Shown here: in pieces, positions 7,815 to 16,195 of the stretch
Position numbering within the stretch: the first letter of the stretch is position 1
Layout of the letters: every line of letters starts with the position of its first letter
Source: CAIQQQ01 sp040399685
GTDB lineage: Bacteria; Pseudomonadota; Alphaproteobacteria; Acetobacterales; Acetobacteraceae
Assembly (NCBI GenBank): GCA_040399685.1
Contig: JBBART010000034.1
Location: forward strand, 1-28,322
Length of the DNA: 28,322 bases
Reading direction: 5' to 3'
Made by a program: the position numbers and the translations under genes
Notes under the pieces: generated by a model
What the model was told of the DNA's origin: nothing
The model's database searches: none
Seen by the model: the letters and a program-made list of their open reading frames with translations, nothing else

Positions 7815-8087
7815 TCAGCCGTAGCGGGCCTTCAGGCAAAGGCCCGCGGCCTCGGCCGCCTGCTTGGCCTCCGTCATGCCCAGCTTACCGGAGGTCACCA
7901 TAGGGCGAACGACGTTGCGCAGCAGATCGGCGATGGAGGTGTCCGGCTTCAAGCTCGGGCCGGCCTCCTGATAGATCTTCAACGCCAGCGGCCCAAGCTT
8001 GGCGGCGCAGGCGGCACTCGCCGCCATGTCCGCATGGGCGGGGGCCGTGATCAGCACAGCCAGAAGGGCAAGGCGAACGGCAATCAT
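7815..8087 (-). CDS. Small secreted protein, 90 aa, unknown, antisense within the sulfatase operon
   Basis: This is a short gene on the opposite strand filling the gap between sulfatase 1 and the FGE. It opens with a convincing Sec signal peptide (MIAVRLALLAVLITAPAHA, cleavage after residue 19). The mature part is about 71 residues, mostly helix-forming, with two cysteines (Cys27 and Cys84) that could form a disulfide. I do not recognise a family. Its stop lies only 12 bases from the sulfatase stop, so the two genes converge, and its start lies 89 bases before the FGE start, transcribed divergently from it. The codon pattern and signal peptide argue that it is real. Whether it belongs to the sulfatase pathway is unknown; it may have been there before the flanking genes were assembled. 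Confidence 0.65.
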   Translation of the reverse strand: MIAVRLALLAVLITAPAHADMAASAACAAKLGPLALKIYQEAGPSLKPDTSIADLLRNVVRPMVTSGKLGMTEAKQAAEAAGLCLKARYG

Positions 8088-8176
8088 CGGGCGCTCCAGA
8101 CAGGATGCACGTGTTTAGCCGGCCCCGTGCAACATCTCCACCGGCCGGTGCTCCCACAACCCGCAGGATGTGCCGA

Positions 8177-9100
8177 ATGACCACGCCCTCCTGCTGCACC
8201 GGCCCGAGCCGCGATCGATCTCTGCCGCTCGCGACGGCGCTCCCGCCTCAAAACATGCCTACCGCCCGTCCGGTCCGGCTGATCCATCTCCCAGGCGGTC
8301 GCGTCCGCATCGGCACCGACGCGCCGCTCCTGCCGATGGACGGCGAGGGGCCGCTACGCCATGTCGAACTCCGCCCCTTCGCCATCGACCCTTTCGCCAC
8401 CACCAACCACGATTTCCAAATCTTCGTGGCGCAGACAGGATACATCACTGAGGCGGAACGCTTCGGCTGGTCGCTGGTGTTTCGCAGTTTCGTGCCGGTC
8501 GTGACGCAAGACATGCTCTCGCCGCAAGGCCCGCATTGGTGGTGCCGGGTGGAGGGCGCGTGTTGGGATCATCCGGAAGGCCAGCAATCCAGCATCGCGG
8601 ACCGGCTGGACCATCCCGTCGTGCATGTCTCCTGGACCGACGCGCAGGCCTTCGCCACCTGGGCCGGCGGGCGTCTGCCCACCGAGGCGGAATGGGAATA
8701 CGCAGCCGCCGGCGGCGGCACCGGCCGATACCCCTGGGGCGACGCCGAGCCGGACGATCGTTTTCTTCCCTGCAACATCTGGCAGGGACGCTTCCCGGGC
8801 GAGAACACGCAGGACGACGGCTACGCCGGAACCGCCCCGGTCACGGCGTTCGCGCCCAACGGCTTCGGGCTGTTCAACATGGTCGGCAATGTCTGGCAAT
8901 GGTCCGCCGACCCGTTCCGAATCCGGTCCATCGCCAAGGCCGCCAAGGCGCGCAACGCACGGGGCGACCGGCTGCTCAAAGGCGGCTCGTATCTCTGCCA
9001 CCGCTCCTATTGCCACCGCTACCGCATCGCCGCCCGCACCGGGGTCAGCCCCGACAGCTCCACGGGCCATGCCGGCTTCCGCCTCGTTTATGACCTCTGA
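8177..9100 (+). CDS. Formylglycine-generating enzyme (sulfatase-modifying factor)
   Basis: This 307-residue aerobic, copper-dependent type oxidase converts the Cys of the CxPxR motif in sulfatases to C-alpha-formylglycine, activating them in the cytoplasm. The diagnostic segment near the C-terminus is GGSYLCHRSYCHRYR, containing the two catalytic cysteines Cys274 and Cys279, followed by PDSSTGHAGFR. Other family marks are GEGP, HPVVHVSW, RLPTEAEWEYAA and MVGNVWQWSAD. The start at 8177 is preferred because AGGA lies eight bases upstream and the resulting N-terminus MTTPSCCTGPSRDR has a Cys-Cys pair seen in other bacterial members. An internal ATG at 8255 is possible. It sits between two of its presumed clients, the sulfatases at 6337 and 9114. 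Confidence 0.95.
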   Translation: MTTPSCCTGPSRDRSLPLATALPPQNMPTARPVRLIHLPGGRVRIGTDAPLLPMDGEGPLRHVELRPFAIDPFATTNHDFQIFVAQTGYITEAERFGWSLVFRSFVPVVTQDMLSPQGPHWWCRVEGACWDHPEGQQSSIADRLDHPVVHVSWTDAQAFATWAGGRLPTEAEWEYAAAGGGTGRYPWGDAEPDDRFLPCNIWQGRFPGENTQDDGYAGTAPVTAFAPNGFGLFNMVGNVWQWSADPFRIRSIAKAAKARNARGDRLLKGGSYLCHRSYCHRYRIAARTGVSPDSSTGHAGFRLVYDL

Positions 9101-9113
9101 TCCGGAGAGCGCC

Positions 9114-10544
9114 ATGCGTCCTGCCAACCTTCTCGTCATCATGTCGGACGAGCACAATCCCTGGGCGATGGGCGCCGCCGGCCATCCCTTTGTGCAGACC
9201 CCCAATCTTGACCGCCTGGCGGCTGCCGGGACCCGGTTCGACAACGCCGTATGCAACTGCCCGATCTGCGTGCCGTCCCGCGCCTCGTTCGCTACGGGGC
9301 GCTACGTCCACGAGCTCCAAACCTGGGACAACGCCATCGCCTACGACGGAAGCGTGCCCGGCTGGGGCCACGCGTTGCAACGCACCGGCCACCGCGTGGA
9401 ATCGATCGGCAAGCTGCACTACACCAACGCGACCGACCCCACTGGTTTCGACCGGCAGTCCCTTCCGATGCACATCTATGGCGGCCACGGCATGGTCTGG
9501 GGTGCGCTGCGCAACGGCGAGGCGGATTTCACCGAGCGCGCGCATCGGATGATGGATCCGATCGGGCCAGGCACCTCCAAATACAACATCTACGACGACC
9601 GGATTGCCACAGAGGCGGAACGCTGGCTAGAAGATGCCGCGGCGGAGCCCTCCGAACGGCCCTGGGTGCTATATCTCGGCTTCGTGGCCCCACATTTTCC
9701 GCTGACGGTACCGCAGGAGTTTTTGGATCTCTATCCCGTGGCCGACATGCCGGCCCCGCGCCTGCACCCGACCGATGGCCACAAGAGGCATTCGTGGCTG
9801 CAGCGCATGCACGATCTGCATCCGGTCGACGACGCGCTGGATGACGAACGGCGCAAGCTTGCCACCGCCTGTTATTATGGCCTGTGCACCTGGATCGATC
9901 GCCAGGTCGGCCGCGTGATGACGGCGCTGGAAGCGAACGGCCTCAGCGGCACCACCCGCGTGATCTACACCAGCGATCACGGCGACAATATCGGCGCGCG
10001 CGGCATGTGGGGCAAAAGCACGCATTACGAGGATGCCGTGGGCGTGCCGATGATCATGGCCGGCCCCGATATCCCGGCCGGCGCCGTCTGCCACACGCCC
10101 GTGAGCCTGCTCGATCTGGCACCGACCATCGTGGATGCGGTGGGTGAAGCGGGCCCGACTGACCTTCCCGGGACATCCCTGTTCGAGATCGCACGCGCGC
10201 CCGAAAACCGCAGCCGCACAGTGTTCTCGGAATACCATGCCTTCGGGGCGCCGAGTGCCGCGTTCATGCTGCGCGACGGGCATCACAAATATAACTATTA
10301 TGTCGGCTACGATCCTGAACTGTTCGACCTCGATGCTGATCCGTACGAGGCCACCAATCTTGCCGGCGACCCCGCGCACGCCGCTATTTTGGGCAGTTTC
10401 AAAGCAAGGCTTCACGCCATGCTGGACCCACTTGACGTCGACCGCCGGGCCAAGGCGGCGCAGGCGGCGTTGATCGCGCGTTTCGGCGGGCCGGAGAAGG
10501 CGGCCAATATCGGGGCTCCCGGCGCCACGCCCGCGCCGGAGTGA
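9114..10544 (+). CDS. Type I (formylglycine) sulfatase 2, cytoplasmic
   Basis: This 476-residue sulfatase is related to sulfatase 1. The active-site box is CVPSR (Cys52-Arg56) in CNCPICVPSRASFATGR. Metal and substrate residues expected for the family are Asp12-Glu13 (MSDEHN), Lys100-His102 (GKLHY), His194 (APHFPL), Asp288-His289 (TSDHGDNIG) and Lys301 (MWGKST). It starts MRPANLLVIMSDEHN at 9114 with GGAGA six bases upstream, directly after the FGE stop, and has no signal peptide. The middle (residues about 115-160), where sulfatases usually define substrate specificity, differs strongly from sulfatase 1, so a second position or a second sulfated compound is likely. It is probably cotranscribed with the FGE. 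Confidence 0.93.
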   Translation: MRPANLLVIMSDEHNPWAMGAAGHPFVQTPNLDRLAAAGTRFDNAVCNCPICVPSRASFATGRYVHELQTWDNAIAYDGSVPGWGHALQRTGHRVESIGKLHYTNATDPTGFDRQSLPMHIYGGHGMVWGALRNGEADFTERAHRMMDPIGPGTSKYNIYDDRIATEAERWLEDAAAEPSERPWVLYLGFVAPHFPLTVPQEFLDLYPVADMPAPRLHPTDGHKRHSWLQRMHDLHPVDDALDDERRKLATACYYGLCTWIDRQVGRVMTALEANGLSGTTRVIYTSDHGDNIGARGMWGKSTHYEDAVGVPMIMAGPDIPAGAVCHTPVSLLDLAPTIVDAVGEAGPTDLPGTSLFEIARAPENRSRTVFSEYHAFGAPSAAFMLRDGHHKYNYYVGYDPELFDLDADPYEATNLAGDPAHAAILGSFKARLHAMLDPLDVDRRAKAAQAALIARFGGPEKAANIGAPGATPAPE

Positions 10545-10576
10545 CTGCAAGATAGCGACTGGCCAAACCGGGGAAA

Positions 10577-10586
10577 TTTGATCAAA
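10577..10586. promoter_or_regulatory. Perfect palindrome TTTGATCAAA before the CUT1 importer gene
   Basis: It lies in the only sizeable gap (71 bases) between sulfatase 2 and the sugar-type binding protein, 29 bases before the ATG. It is identical to the 10-mer at 1229. It is flanked by A-rich sequence that leads into the ribosome-binding site AAGGGAAG. The placement suggests an operator controlling an internal promoter, although no good -35/-10 pair was found. Confidence 0.5.
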
Positions 10587-10615
10587 CTGCAAAAAACAAC
10601 AAGAAGGGAAGCGCT

Positions 10616-11947
10616 ATGCCAACCCATTCGATCGGACGTCGCGTCGTCACCGGTGGCCTTGCCGCCACCGCCCTCGCCGCCGCCTCCCGCCCTGGTTTTG
10701 CGCAGGGGAAATTGCCAATTTTATCAATCGTGATCAACAACTCGCCCTGGTTCGACGGCTTCAAGTCGGTGGTTGATCAATACGAGAAGGAGACCGGCAA
10801 CAAGGTTGAGCTGGACGTCAACCCGTTCGGCGGATCGCTGGAAAAGCAGCGCAGCTCGGTGCGCTCGGCCAAGGGCCAATATGACATTTTGATCATGAAC
10901 TCGTCCTGGTTCGCCGAGATGTATTTCGGTGGCTTCTGCGAGGCGATCACCGACGTGGATCCCGGCTTCAAGCTGGATCCCGGCATATACACTTGCGACG
11001 ACACCTGCTTCTTCGACCCCGCCAGCAAGACAATGACGGCGCAGGGCAAGCTGTATGCGATGCCGGTGAACCCCAATATCCCGCTGCTGTTCTATCGTGG
11101 CGATCTCTACAAGCAGCGCGGCCTCACGGTTCCCAAGACGTTCGACGCGCTGTTGGCCAACGCAAAAGCCCTGCACAAGCCGCCGCAGATCTATGGGATC
11201 GCCCAGCGCGGCGCCCGGGGCGTGGCTGCGGTGTCCTATGATTTCTACCCTTATCTGTACGGTTACCGTGGCGGTCTGTTCCGAGACCAGAAGGCCGGTG
11301 ACTACACCGTGTTGCTCGGCAACGATAAAGGCCACGCGGCGCTGGAGTATTACATGAAGCTGTTCCGGGAAGCTGGCCATCCCAAGGCCGCTTCGTTCGA
11401 CCAGGCCGAGGTGTTGCAGGCGGTCGCCACCGGTAAGGCGGCCCACGCCATCGCCGTTATCGCCGCCTGGCCGCAGGTGGACGATCCCTCCAAATCCGCC
11501 GTCGTCGACAAGATGGAACTGGCCCCGCCGCCATCGCTGCCGGGCCTGCCCACCGGCCCCGCGTTGGGCCACTGGCTGGCTGGCATTTCGAAGAACGTGC
11601 CGGATGATCACAAGCGCGCGGCGGTGGCGTTCTTCCGTTGGTTCCAGACGGCAGAGGCACAGATTTTCTATACCCGCGCCGGCGGCGTGCCGGTGCACAA
11701 GGTGGCGCTGGAGCATCCGATGAGCCAGGAGCGGAAATTCCGCTGGATGAAGCCGATGGCCGAAGCACTCCCCCATGCGATCAACCCGTTCCGCTTTCCG
11801 GAATCACCCGAGGTGGTGGCCATTCTTGAACTGGGGCTCAATCGCGTGGTCGCCGGCGAGACCACCGCTGCGGCCGGGATCAACACGATGACCGATCAGA
11901 TCGTCAAGCTGATGACCGAGAAAGGCTATCGGACCGGCCGGGGCTGA
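10616..11947 (+). CDS. Extracellular solute-binding protein family 1 (CUT1 sugar importer)
   Basis: This 443-residue periplasmic binding protein would capture a carbohydrate-like ligand for the two permeases that follow. It has a twin-arginine style leader (SIGRRVVTGGLAATALAAA, cleavage near GFAQ). The mature part carries the typical family-1 features FDGFKSVVDQYEKETGNKVE, DILIMNSSWFAEM, MPVNPNIPLLFYRGDLY and GLTVPKTFDALLANAKAL. At about 410 mature residues it has the usual length for sugar or glycerol-phosphate binders. The ribosome-binding site is AAGGGAAG. The gene follows a TTTGATCAAA site and stops four bases before the first permease. The ligand is unknown; context suggests a sulfated sugar or glycoside. 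Confidence 0.9.
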   Translation: MPTHSIGRRVVTGGLAATALAAASRPGFAQGKLPILSIVINNSPWFDGFKSVVDQYEKETGNKVELDVNPFGGSLEKQRSSVRSAKGQYDILIMNSSWFAEMYFGGFCEAITDVDPGFKLDPGIYTCDDTCFFDPASKTMTAQGKLYAMPVNPNIPLLFYRGDLYKQRGLTVPKTFDALLANAKALHKPPQIYGIAQRGARGVAAVSYDFYPYLYGYRGGLFRDQKAGDYTVLLGNDKGHAALEYYMKLFREAGHPKAASFDQAEVLQAVATGKAAHAIAVIAAWPQVDDPSKSAVVDKMELAPPPSLPGLPTGPALGHWLAGISKNVPDDHKRAAVAFFRWFQTAEAQIFYTRAGGVPVHKVALEHPMSQERKFRWMKPMAEALPHAINPFRFPESPEVVAILELGLNRVVAGETTAAAGINTMTDQIVKLMTEKGYRTGRG

Positions 11948-11951
11948 TCTT

Positions 11952-12839
11952 GTGGCCCAGGCCCAGGCCGATCGGATCTTTCGCTTCGCGACGTTGACGC
12001 CTGCGACGTTGGTCCTTGTGGCGCTCGGCGTCCTGCCGGTGCTCAACCTGCTGGCGATGAGTTTCTACACCATCGTCTGGAAGAATGCGGTCGCCGATTG
12101 GCAGACGGCCGGATTGGCGAATTACGCAGCAATTCCCGGCGATCCCCTGTTTTCGGCGGGATTGTGGAACACCGTTGTTTTCGCACTGGCAAGTGTTCTG
12201 ATCCAAATGGTCCTGGCCTTTGTCCTGGCCTATTGGTGCAGCCGCGTGCGGATGGGGCGGACGCTGTATCGCACCGTGCTGATCCTGCCGCTGCTGGTGC
12301 CCGGCATCGTGGTCGGCGCGATCTGGAAGCTGTATTTGAACCCCGAATTCGGCTTTCTCGGCCAGATGATGGGTGTGGTCGGGCTCGATTCGATCGACTG
12401 GCTGGGCGAGGCGCAAACGGCGCTGTTCGCCGTCATCATGGTCGATGTCTGGCACTGGACGCCGTTCTGCTTCCTGTTGCTGCTGGCGGGGATCGAGGGG
12501 CTCCCGCGCGACGTGTATGAGGCGGCAAGCATCGATGGCGCGCGGCCCTGGCAGGAGATGCTGTGGATCACGCTGCCGATGATGCTGCCCACCATCCTGG
12601 TGACGGCGGTGTTCCGCTTTGTTGTCGCCTTCAAGGTGTTCGACGAGGTCTATCTTCTCACCGGCGGCGGCCCAGGCACCTCCACCCAGGTGATCAGCTA
12701 CACCATCTATCAACGCTTTTTCACCGAAGACCGCGCGGGATTCGGCTCGGCCATTTCGGTGTCGGTGATCTTTCTGGTGTGCCTCATGCTGGTGGTGGCG
12801 CTCGCTGCACGCGCGCGCTTGCAAGGGCGGCCGACATGA
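11952..12839 (+). CDS. CUT1 ABC importer permease, MalF/UgpA type
   Basis: This 295-residue inner-membrane permease has about six helices. It starts at GTG 11952, four bases after the binding-protein stop (MAQAQADRIFRFATLTPATLVLVALG). The cytoplasmic EAA loop YEAASIDGARPWQEMLWITL (residues about 189-208), which docks on the ATPase, is intact, as is the family motif VWHWTPFCFLLLLAGIEGLP just before it. The stop codon overlaps the next permease start as ATGA, so the two subunits are made in equal amounts and form the heterodimeric channel. The order binding protein, MalF-type, MalG-type is classical, but the usual ATPase does not follow. Confidence 0.92.
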   Translation: MAQAQADRIFRFATLTPATLVLVALGVLPVLNLLAMSFYTIVWKNAVADWQTAGLANYAAIPGDPLFSAGLWNTVVFALASVLIQMVLAFVLAYWCSRVRMGRTLYRTVLILPLLVPGIVVGAIWKLYLNPEFGFLGQMMGVVGLDSIDWLGEAQTALFAVIMVDVWHWTPFCFLLLLAGIEGLPRDVYEAASIDGARPWQEMLWITLPMMLPTILVTAVFRFVVAFKVFDEVYLLTGGGPGTSTQVISYTIYQRFFTEDRAGFGSAISVSVIFLVCLMLVVALAARARLQGRPT

Positions 12840-13657
12840 GGCGCAGGCCCGCGCTCGCAGTTCATCTCGCGCTGATGCTATCGGCCCTGATCGTGCTGGT
12901 GCCGTTTGTGTGGGTGATCGGCGCGGGGTTTCGCACCCAGATCTCGCTGTTGATGGGCGAAGTCTGGTTCAGCCCGACATTTGCCTCGTTCAACGATGTG
13001 TTATTTTCGCGCGCATCCGACTTCGTGCTGAATTTCCAGAACTCGCTCATCATCGGCATTTCCAGCACGGTGCTGTGTCTCACCATCGCAACGCTTGCCG
13101 CCTGGTCGCTGGGCCGGCTGGCCTGGCCGCGCAGCGTGGTGGCACTGTTCCTGGGTTGGTCGCTGCTGTTTCACATGCTGCCGCCTGTGATGTTGGCCGG
13201 CGCCTGGTATTCGATGGTGCGTGCGGTGCATCTGGAAAACACCCATGCCGCGATCATCCTGGCGCACACCACGCTCAATCTGCCGATGGCGCTGTGGCTG
13301 ATGGGCGTGTTCGTGCGTGAGGTGCCGCAGGAACTGCTCGATGCCGCAAACATCGATGGCGCGTCGCCCTGGATGGCGCTTTGGAAGATCGCAAGGCCGA
13401 TCTTCGCGCCGGGACTAGCGGCCACGGCGATCATGATTTTCATCTTCAGTTGGAATGAGTTCGCCGTGGCCCTTGTGCTGTCGGTGAAGCAGACGGCGAC
13501 GGTGCCAGTGGGAATCGCCAAATACGCGCAGGGCTACGAGATCCAATACACCCAGATGGCGGCCAGCGCTGCGCTATCCATCATCCCTGCGGTGATCCTG
13601 CTGGTGCTCGGCCAGCGTGCCATCGTCAGCGGTCTGACCTCGGGTGCCCTTAAATGA
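12836..13657 (+). CDS. CUT1 ABC importer permease, MalG/UgpE type
   Basis: This 273-residue partner of the preceding permease has about six membrane helices. The ATG at 12836 overlaps the upstream TGA (ATGA). The EAA loop reads LLDAANIDGASPWMALWKIA (about 167-186), and the C-terminal pattern FIFSWNEFAVALVLS is typical of MalG-type subunits. No ATPase gene follows; the next gene is sulfatase 3, 22 bases away. Its ATPase must come from another locus or be the FbpC/UgpC-like protein at 5263, which has the TOBE-type C-terminal domain found in MalK-class subunits. Confidence 0.92.
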   Translation: MRRRPALAVHLALMLSALIVLVPFVWVIGAGFRTQISLLMGEVWFSPTFASFNDVLFSRASDFVLNFQNSLIIGISSTVLCLTIATLAAWSLGRLAWPRSVVALFLGWSLLFHMLPPVMLAGAWYSMVRAVHLENTHAAIILAHTTLNLPMALWLMGVFVREVPQELLDAANIDGASPWMALWKIARPIFAPGLAATAIMIFIFSWNEFAVALVLSVKQTATVPVGIAKYAQGYEIQYTQMAASAALSIIPAVILLVLGQRAIVSGLTSGALK

Positions 13658-13679
13658 CGTCAAAGAACGGAGATCGCCG

Positions 13680-15224
13680 GTGAAGGTCGTATTTGTGCTG
13701 TTCGACAGCCTCAACCGACACATGCTGGGTGCTTATGGTGGCACACGGATCGCCACGCCGAATTTCGATCGTCTGGCGGCCCGCAGCGTCACCTTCGACC
13801 AGCATTACGTCGGCAGCATGCCCTGCATGCCGGCGCGGCGGGACATGCAGACCGGGCGGCACAGTTTCTTGCACCGTAGTTGGGGACCGTTGGAGCCGTT
13901 CGACAATTCGTTTCCGGAATTGCTGGCCGCACGTGGCGTCTATTCGCATCTCATCACCGACCACGCACATTACTGGGAAGATGGCGGCGCCACATATCAC
14001 AACCGCTACGACAGCTTCGAGTTCATCCGCGGCCAGGAGGGCGATCCGTGGAAGGCCATGGTCGAGCCGCACTGGGACCGTCTGCGCGCGATGTATCACG
14101 AGCAGCAGATCTCGACCGCACGCCGCGACTATAAAAGCCAGAACGTCATCAACCGGGATTTTATCCGTGAGGAGAAGGATTTTCCCTCGGTCCAATGTTT
14201 TGCGGCTGGGCACGAGTTCCTTGATCGCAACAAGGACGCCGACAACTGGCTGCTGCAGATCGAGACCTTCGATCCGCACGAGCCGTTCACCGCGCCTGAG
14301 CGGTTCAAGGATGCCTACCGCACCGGCTGGACAGGCCCGATCCGGGATTGGCCTCGCTACGGCCGCGTGGACGAGTTGCCGGAGGAATGCGAGGAACTGC
14401 GCGCCAACTATTACGCAACCGTCGCGTTGTGTGATTCTCTGCTGGGCGATCTGCTTGATCGCTTTGACCAGGATGATATGTGGAACGACACAGCGCTGGT
14501 CGTGACCACCGATCACGGCTTTCTGCTCGGTGAGCATGATTTCTGGGCGAAGAACCGGATGAACATGTACCAGGAGATCGTGCACATCCCGTTGTTCCTG
14601 GCCGATCCGCGCAGGCCCGATCTCGCCGGGCAGCGGCGTGCGCCGATCACGCAGACCATAGATCTGGCCACGACCTTTCTGGATTTCTTCGGCGCGCCCG
14701 TACCTGCCGAGAACGAGGGGATCTCGCTCATCAGCCATCTCGATAAAGTGCAGTCCACCCGCAAGGCAGCCCTGTTCGGTTACTTCGGCGGAGCGGTGAA
14801 CATCGCGGACGGGCTTACCACCTATCATCGCTATCCCGCCGATCTCATGTCGCAGGACATCTATCAGTACACCGTCATGGCAACCCATATGAAATCCCGG
14901 TTTCTGCCGGAGGAACTGGCGGATGCCGAAATCGCCGGCCCGTTCGCCTTTACGAAGGGCGCCAAGGTGATGAAGCTGCCCGTCATCTCCCGCGCGCCGT
15001 TCCATCAGCATTACGGCCCAGGCTCCATGATCGAGGGCGAGACGCGCCTCTACGACCTGCAGCGCGATCCCGGCCAGGAACACCCCCTCGCGGACGCTGC
15101 GATGGAGCGTCAGATGGCCGACCTGATGGCCGTGCTGATGCAGGACAACCACGCCCCACCCGAGGCGTTTGCGCGACTTGAACTGCCAATCCCTGCGCGA
15201 TCCATGCCGAAGGATACACGATGA
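13680..15224 (+). CDS. Type I (formylglycine) sulfatase 3, divergent CMPAR subtype
   Basis: This 514-residue sulfatase belongs to a different branch from sulfatases 1 and 2. The start GTG at 13680 is chosen because it gives the family N-terminus MKVVFVLFDSLNRHML with CGGAG eight bases upstream; an ATG at 13644 would lie inside the permease gene. The active-site box is CMPAR (Cys49-Arg53), which satisfies CxPxR but has Ala where the others have Ser. The second metal acid of the usual D-D/D-E pair is Ser10 (Asp9-Ser10). Other residues are Asp278-His279 (TTDHGFLLGEHD) and Lys291 (WAKNRMNMY). It has no signal peptide. Its stop overlaps the DUF4432 gene as ATGA, which ties the two products together. 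Confidence 0.92.
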   Translation: MKVVFVLFDSLNRHMLGAYGGTRIATPNFDRLAARSVTFDQHYVGSMPCMPARRDMQTGRHSFLHRSWGPLEPFDNSFPELLAARGVYSHLITDHAHYWEDGGATYHNRYDSFEFIRGQEGDPWKAMVEPHWDRLRAMYHEQQISTARRDYKSQNVINRDFIREEKDFPSVQCFAAGHEFLDRNKDADNWLLQIETFDPHEPFTAPERFKDAYRTGWTGPIRDWPRYGRVDELPEECEELRANYYATVALCDSLLGDLLDRFDQDDMWNDTALVVTTDHGFLLGEHDFWAKNRMNMYQEIVHIPLFLADPRRPDLAGQRRAPITQTIDLATTFLDFFGAPVPAENEGISLISHLDKVQSTRKAALFGYFGGAVNIADGLTTYHRYPADLMSQDIYQYTVMATHMKSRFLPEELADAEIAGPFAFTKGAKVMKLPVISRAPFHQHYGPGSMIEGETRLYDLQRDPGQEHPLADAAMERQMADLMAVLMQDNHAPPEAFARLELPIPARSMPKDTR

Positions 15225-16195
15225 TGTCAGGCTTCACGGCATCAGACCGCCAGCGCGTCGGCGATCTCAGGCAGCTTGCCTCGGTGCGTCGCATCGTGCT
15301 CGACGACGGCGCCGAGCGCGGGGTGCATGCGTTGGCCTTTTCCACCGGCGGCGGGCTGGATTTCTGGGCTCTCGCGGATCGGGCACTGGATATCGGCCCG
15401 CTCTGGTGGAAAGGCACGCCGATCGCCTGGATCAGCCCGCTCGGTTTTCGCAGCCCGTATCTGCACGATGCCGAGAGCGAGGGCGGGCAGGGCTTCGGGC
15501 GCATGCTGTCGGGCATGGTGATCACCGGCGGGCTTGACCATATCCGCCAGCCCTTCGGCGAGCACCCTCTGCACGGCCGCTTTCCCTTCACGCCAGCAAA
15601 CGTGCGTTCTTACGGCGAGGACTGGGACGCGGCCGAGCCGATGTTGTTCTGCGAAGGCGAGGCCACCCAGTGGCTGCGCGGCGGGGCGTCCTTGCGGCTG
15701 CATCGCCGGATCGAGGCGCCGATTTCGGGAAACACGCTGACCATCATCGACACCGTAGAGAATATCGGTGCGAAGCCGACACCCCAGGCGCTGCTTTACC
15801 ATTGCAATCTCGGCTTCCCGGCGATCTCAACCGGAACCACGGTGCGAAGCGGTGATCGCGTGTTGCTGGGGCCGATTGGCGCCCCCGATCCCTCCATCAA
15901 GAATTCGGTCACAAGCTATCCGGTGGAAGGTGCCGAAGGCCATTGTCTGGTGAGCACCGCCATGCCTGACGGCTCGACCCTGGAGGTGACGTTCCGCTTC
16001 GACGCCGACACCCTGCCGCATCTGCAAATGATGCACGATCTGCGCCCCAACTCCATGCTCGTGGCCGTGGAGCCTTGCACCAGCGCGCGCCTGGAAGGCG
16101 GCCTCAGCGATGTCGAACGCATCCTGGCGCCGGGCGAAAAGCGGCACTACCGGCTGAGCATCGGTCTTGCCACGCGACAGGCGGCCAGCCCGTGA
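15221..16195 (+). CDS. DUF4432 protein, aldose-1-epimerase (mutarotase) fold
   Basis: This 324-residue protein matches the DUF4432 branch of the galactose-mutarotase-like fold. Members resemble aldose 1-epimerases and probably act on a sugar anomer. Motifs are LADRALDIGPLWWKGTPIAW, SPLGFRSPY, GGLDHIRQP, LHGRFPFTPA and ALLYHCNLGFP; the conserved His in LHGR and YHCN are candidates for catalysis. It has no signal peptide. The ATG at 15221 overlaps the sulfatase 3 stop (ATGA) and its own stop overlaps the next gene as GTGA. The tight coupling suggests that the product of sulfatase 3 is a sugar whose anomeric form this protein balances; that is inference. Confidence 0.85.
   Translation: MMSGFTASDRQRVGDLRQLASVRRIVLDDGAERGVHALAFSTGGGLDFWALADRALDIGPLWWKGTPIAWISPLGFRSPYLHDAESEGGQGFGRMLSGMVITGGLDHIRQPFGEHPLHGRFPFTPANVRSYGEDWDAAEPMLFCEGEATQWLRGGASLRLHRRIEAPISGNTLTIIDTVENIGAKPTPQALLYHCNLGFPAISTGTTVRSGDRVLLGPIGAPDPSIKNSVTSYPVEGAEGHCLVSTAMPDGSTLEVTFRFDADTLPHLQMMHDLRPNSMLVAVEPCTSARLEGGLSDVERILAPGEKRHYRLSIGLATRQAASP

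Noticed and set aside
8105..8176. Upstream start for the FGE at 8105
   Set aside because: The extra 24 residues have no family resemblance, while 8177 has an AGGA at proper distance and gives the Cys-Cys N-terminus seen in other members.
10773..10780. TTGATCAA inside the CUT1 binding-protein gene
   Set aside because: It encodes part of VVDQYEK and has no promoter context. A similar copy at 23239-23246, encoding VDQYE, is rejected for the same reason.
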